A stretch of DNA of 64,000 bases from Planctomycetota bacterium (GTDB lineage Bacteria; Planctomycetota; Uabimicrobiia; Uabimicrobiales; JABWCH01): contig JAGOMP010000004.1 of assembly GCA_017993505.1 (NCBI GenBank), forward strand, positions 62,001 to 126,000. The letters are read 5' to 3'. The notes below the pieces were generated by a model that was not told where the DNA came from, searched no databases, and saw only the letters and a program-made list of their open reading frames with translations. Numbering within the stretch: position 1 is the first letter of the stretch; each line of letters opens with the position of its first letter. The position numbers and the translations under genes are program-made. This document shows, piece after piece, positions 62,807 to 64,000 of the stretch.

Positions 62807-64000
62807 ATGCTAGACATTAAATTACTCCGCAAAGATCCAGAAATGGTACGAAAAGCCATACAAGTCAAATGCGAGAAATCCAACCTAGACTTTATTCTAG
62901 AACTAGATCAAAAAAAACGAGAAAAACTCGTACAAGTAGAAAACTTAAAAAGCCAACAAAACAAAGCCAACAAAGAAATTACAAAACTCAAACTTGCAGG
63001 CGAAGACATCAGTGAAAAAGTTGCTGAAATGAGCGACATTGTCCAACAAATCAAAACACTAGATGCAGAAATTGCAGAAATAGAACCTAAACTTGAACAA
63101 GAACTATTATGGCTTCCTAACATTCCTGCAGAAGACGTACCAGAAGGAACTGAAGAAAACAATAAACAAATTCGAACTTGGGGCGAAATACAACAAAAAA
63201 ACTTCCCTGCTAAACCACATTGGGAACTCGGGAAAGCATTAGGAATCATGGAACTAGAACGTGCCACAAAAATTACAGGCACAAGCTTTACCATGCTCAG
63301 AGGTCAAGGAGCTAGATTAGAACGAGCCCTTATCAACTTCATGCTAGACACACATACAAAAAACGGATACCAAGAAATCAACCCACCTTTTATGGTAAAT
63401 CGCAAAACACTCACAGGCACTGGACAACTCCCGAAACTAGAAGAAGACATGTACCACGCAGTTAAAGATGACTTTTTCCTAATCCCCACAGGTGAAGTAC
63501 CACTCACGAACTTTTTCCAAGACGAAATCATACCTGGCGAAACATTACCTATCCACTTTGTCACTGTCACACCTTGCTTTCGCCGAGAAGCAGGTACATA
63601 TGGAAAAGATACACGTGGTTTATTACGAGTTCATCAATTCCAAAAAGTAGAACTCGTTCACTTTGTACGTCCAGAAAATTCCTATGATTCCCTAAATACC
63701 ATGCTCCATAATGCTGAAAATATCTTACAAAAACTCCAACTTCCCTATAGAATTATACTATTATCCACAGGAGATATGTCTTTCTCTTCTGCTAAAACAT
63801 ATGACATCGAACTCTGGGCTTCAGGAGTTGAAAAATGGCTAGAAGTCTCCAGCTGTAGCAACTGCACAGACTTTCAAGCTAGACGAGCCAACATCAGATT
63901 CAAAGATAAAGGTGGGAAAACACAACATATCCATACCCTCAACGGTTCTGGGGTTGCCTTACCACGCCTTCTTGTTTCTATCATAGAAAACTATCAACAA
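62807..64000 (+). CDS. serS: seryl-tRNA synthetase (3' end outside window)
   Basis: I translated this frame; it is open to the right edge, covering 398 of about 430 expected residues. The N-terminal coiled-coil arm (EKLVQVENLKSQQNKANKE) and class II core are present: motif 2 TPCFRREAGTYGKDTRG, the serine-binding TGEVPL, and the SSCSNCTDFQARRANIRF region. It charges tRNA-Ser with serine in the cytoplasm. AAAAGGAC precedes the ATG. It follows the double-FHA gene closely, so it could share its promoter. Confidence 0.98.
   Translation, partial: MLDIKLLRKDPEMVRKAIQVKCEKSNLDFILELDQKKREKLVQVENLKSQQNKANKEITKLKLAGEDISEKVAEMSDIVQQIKTLDAEIAEIEPKLEQELLWLPNIPAEDVPEGTEENNKQIRTWGEIQQKNFPAKPHWELGKALGIMELERATKITGTSFTMLRGQGARLERALINFMLDTHTKNGYQEINPPFMVNRKTLTGTGQLPKLEEDMYHAVKDDFFLIPTGEVPLTNFFQDEIIPGETLPIHFVTVTPCFRREAGTYGKDTRGLLRVHQFQKVELVHFVRPENSYDSLNTMLHNAENILQKLQLPYRIILLSTGDMSFSSAKTYDIELWASGVEKWLEVSSCSNCTDFQARRANIRFKDKGGKTQHIHTLNGSGVALPRLLVSIIENYQQ

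Overview
The window is a 64 kb piece of an AT-rich bacterial chromosome (about one third G+C, judged by eye). It is packed with protein genes. I found no tRNA, rRNA, CRISPR array, transposase or phage gene. The gene content points to a didermic bacterium of the PVC/Planctomycetota type: Hanks-type kinases and FHA domains in large multidomain proteins, a kinase fused to a formylglycine-generating-enzyme fold, DUF1573, YdjY and HEAT-repeat proteins, a planctomycete-style GspK-like pseudopilin, HpnH, and a PATAN-TPR protein. This assignment is inference from families, not from a marker phylogeny.

Layout. 1-2.9 kb (minus): an exported vWA protein running off the left edge and a LolD/MacB-type ABC ATPase with an unusual N-terminal domain. 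3.0-6.3 kb (minus): an MglA-like small GTPase with a long proline-rich tail, flanked by three roadblock/LC7 proteins, one of them carrying TPRs. 6.9-9.1 kb (minus): RNase G and the DUF2344 protein that commonly accompanies it. 9.2-16.1 kb (minus): intracellular subtilisin, UbiX, then a type IV pilus alignment operon pilM-pilN-pilO/P-pilQ. pilM and pilQ are each broken by a one-base insertion in a homopolymer run, and PilO and PilP appear fused. 16.4-22.0 kb (plus): DUF1573 lipoprotein, Lgt, HpnH, an O-antigen-ligase-like protein and an RluA-family pseudouridine synthase. 22.1-32.8 kb (minus): a second pilus/secretion-related operon with a PilM-PilN (GspL-like) fusion, a BamE-like lipoprotein, a zinc-ribbon protein, a giant GspK-like pseudopilin with a LamG-like domain, and two proteins I do not recognise. 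33.1-35.2 kb (plus): MFS transporter and YggS. 35.2-62.8 kb (plus, apart from one small lipoprotein): a large signalling and envelope cluster. 62.8 kb to the edge: serS (partial).

How it may work together. The MglA/roadblock module and the pilMNOPQ operon lie on the same strand a few kb apart. In other bacteria MglA sets the polarity of type IV pili, so a functional link is likely. The 35-63 kb cluster contains one kinase with all catalytic residues (FHA-kinase-TM), a pseudokinase fused to an apparently intact SpoIIE/PP2C phosphatase, a second pseudokinase fused to an FGE-like domain without the FGE cysteines, four FHA-type proteins, a STAND/AAA-like protein without a recognisable Walker A, and exported HEAT/TPR scaffolds, one with a degenerate response-regulator receiver inside it. 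One active kinase, one phosphatase, phosphothreonine readers and envelope-spanning scaffolds in one cluster make this the best candidate for an undescribed system.

Non-coding structure. Many transcription-unit ends and every junction of the pil operon carry a near-perfect AT-rich stem-loop close to the stop codon, mostly without a strong U-tract. Several spacers contain short tandem duplications of 20-50 bp.
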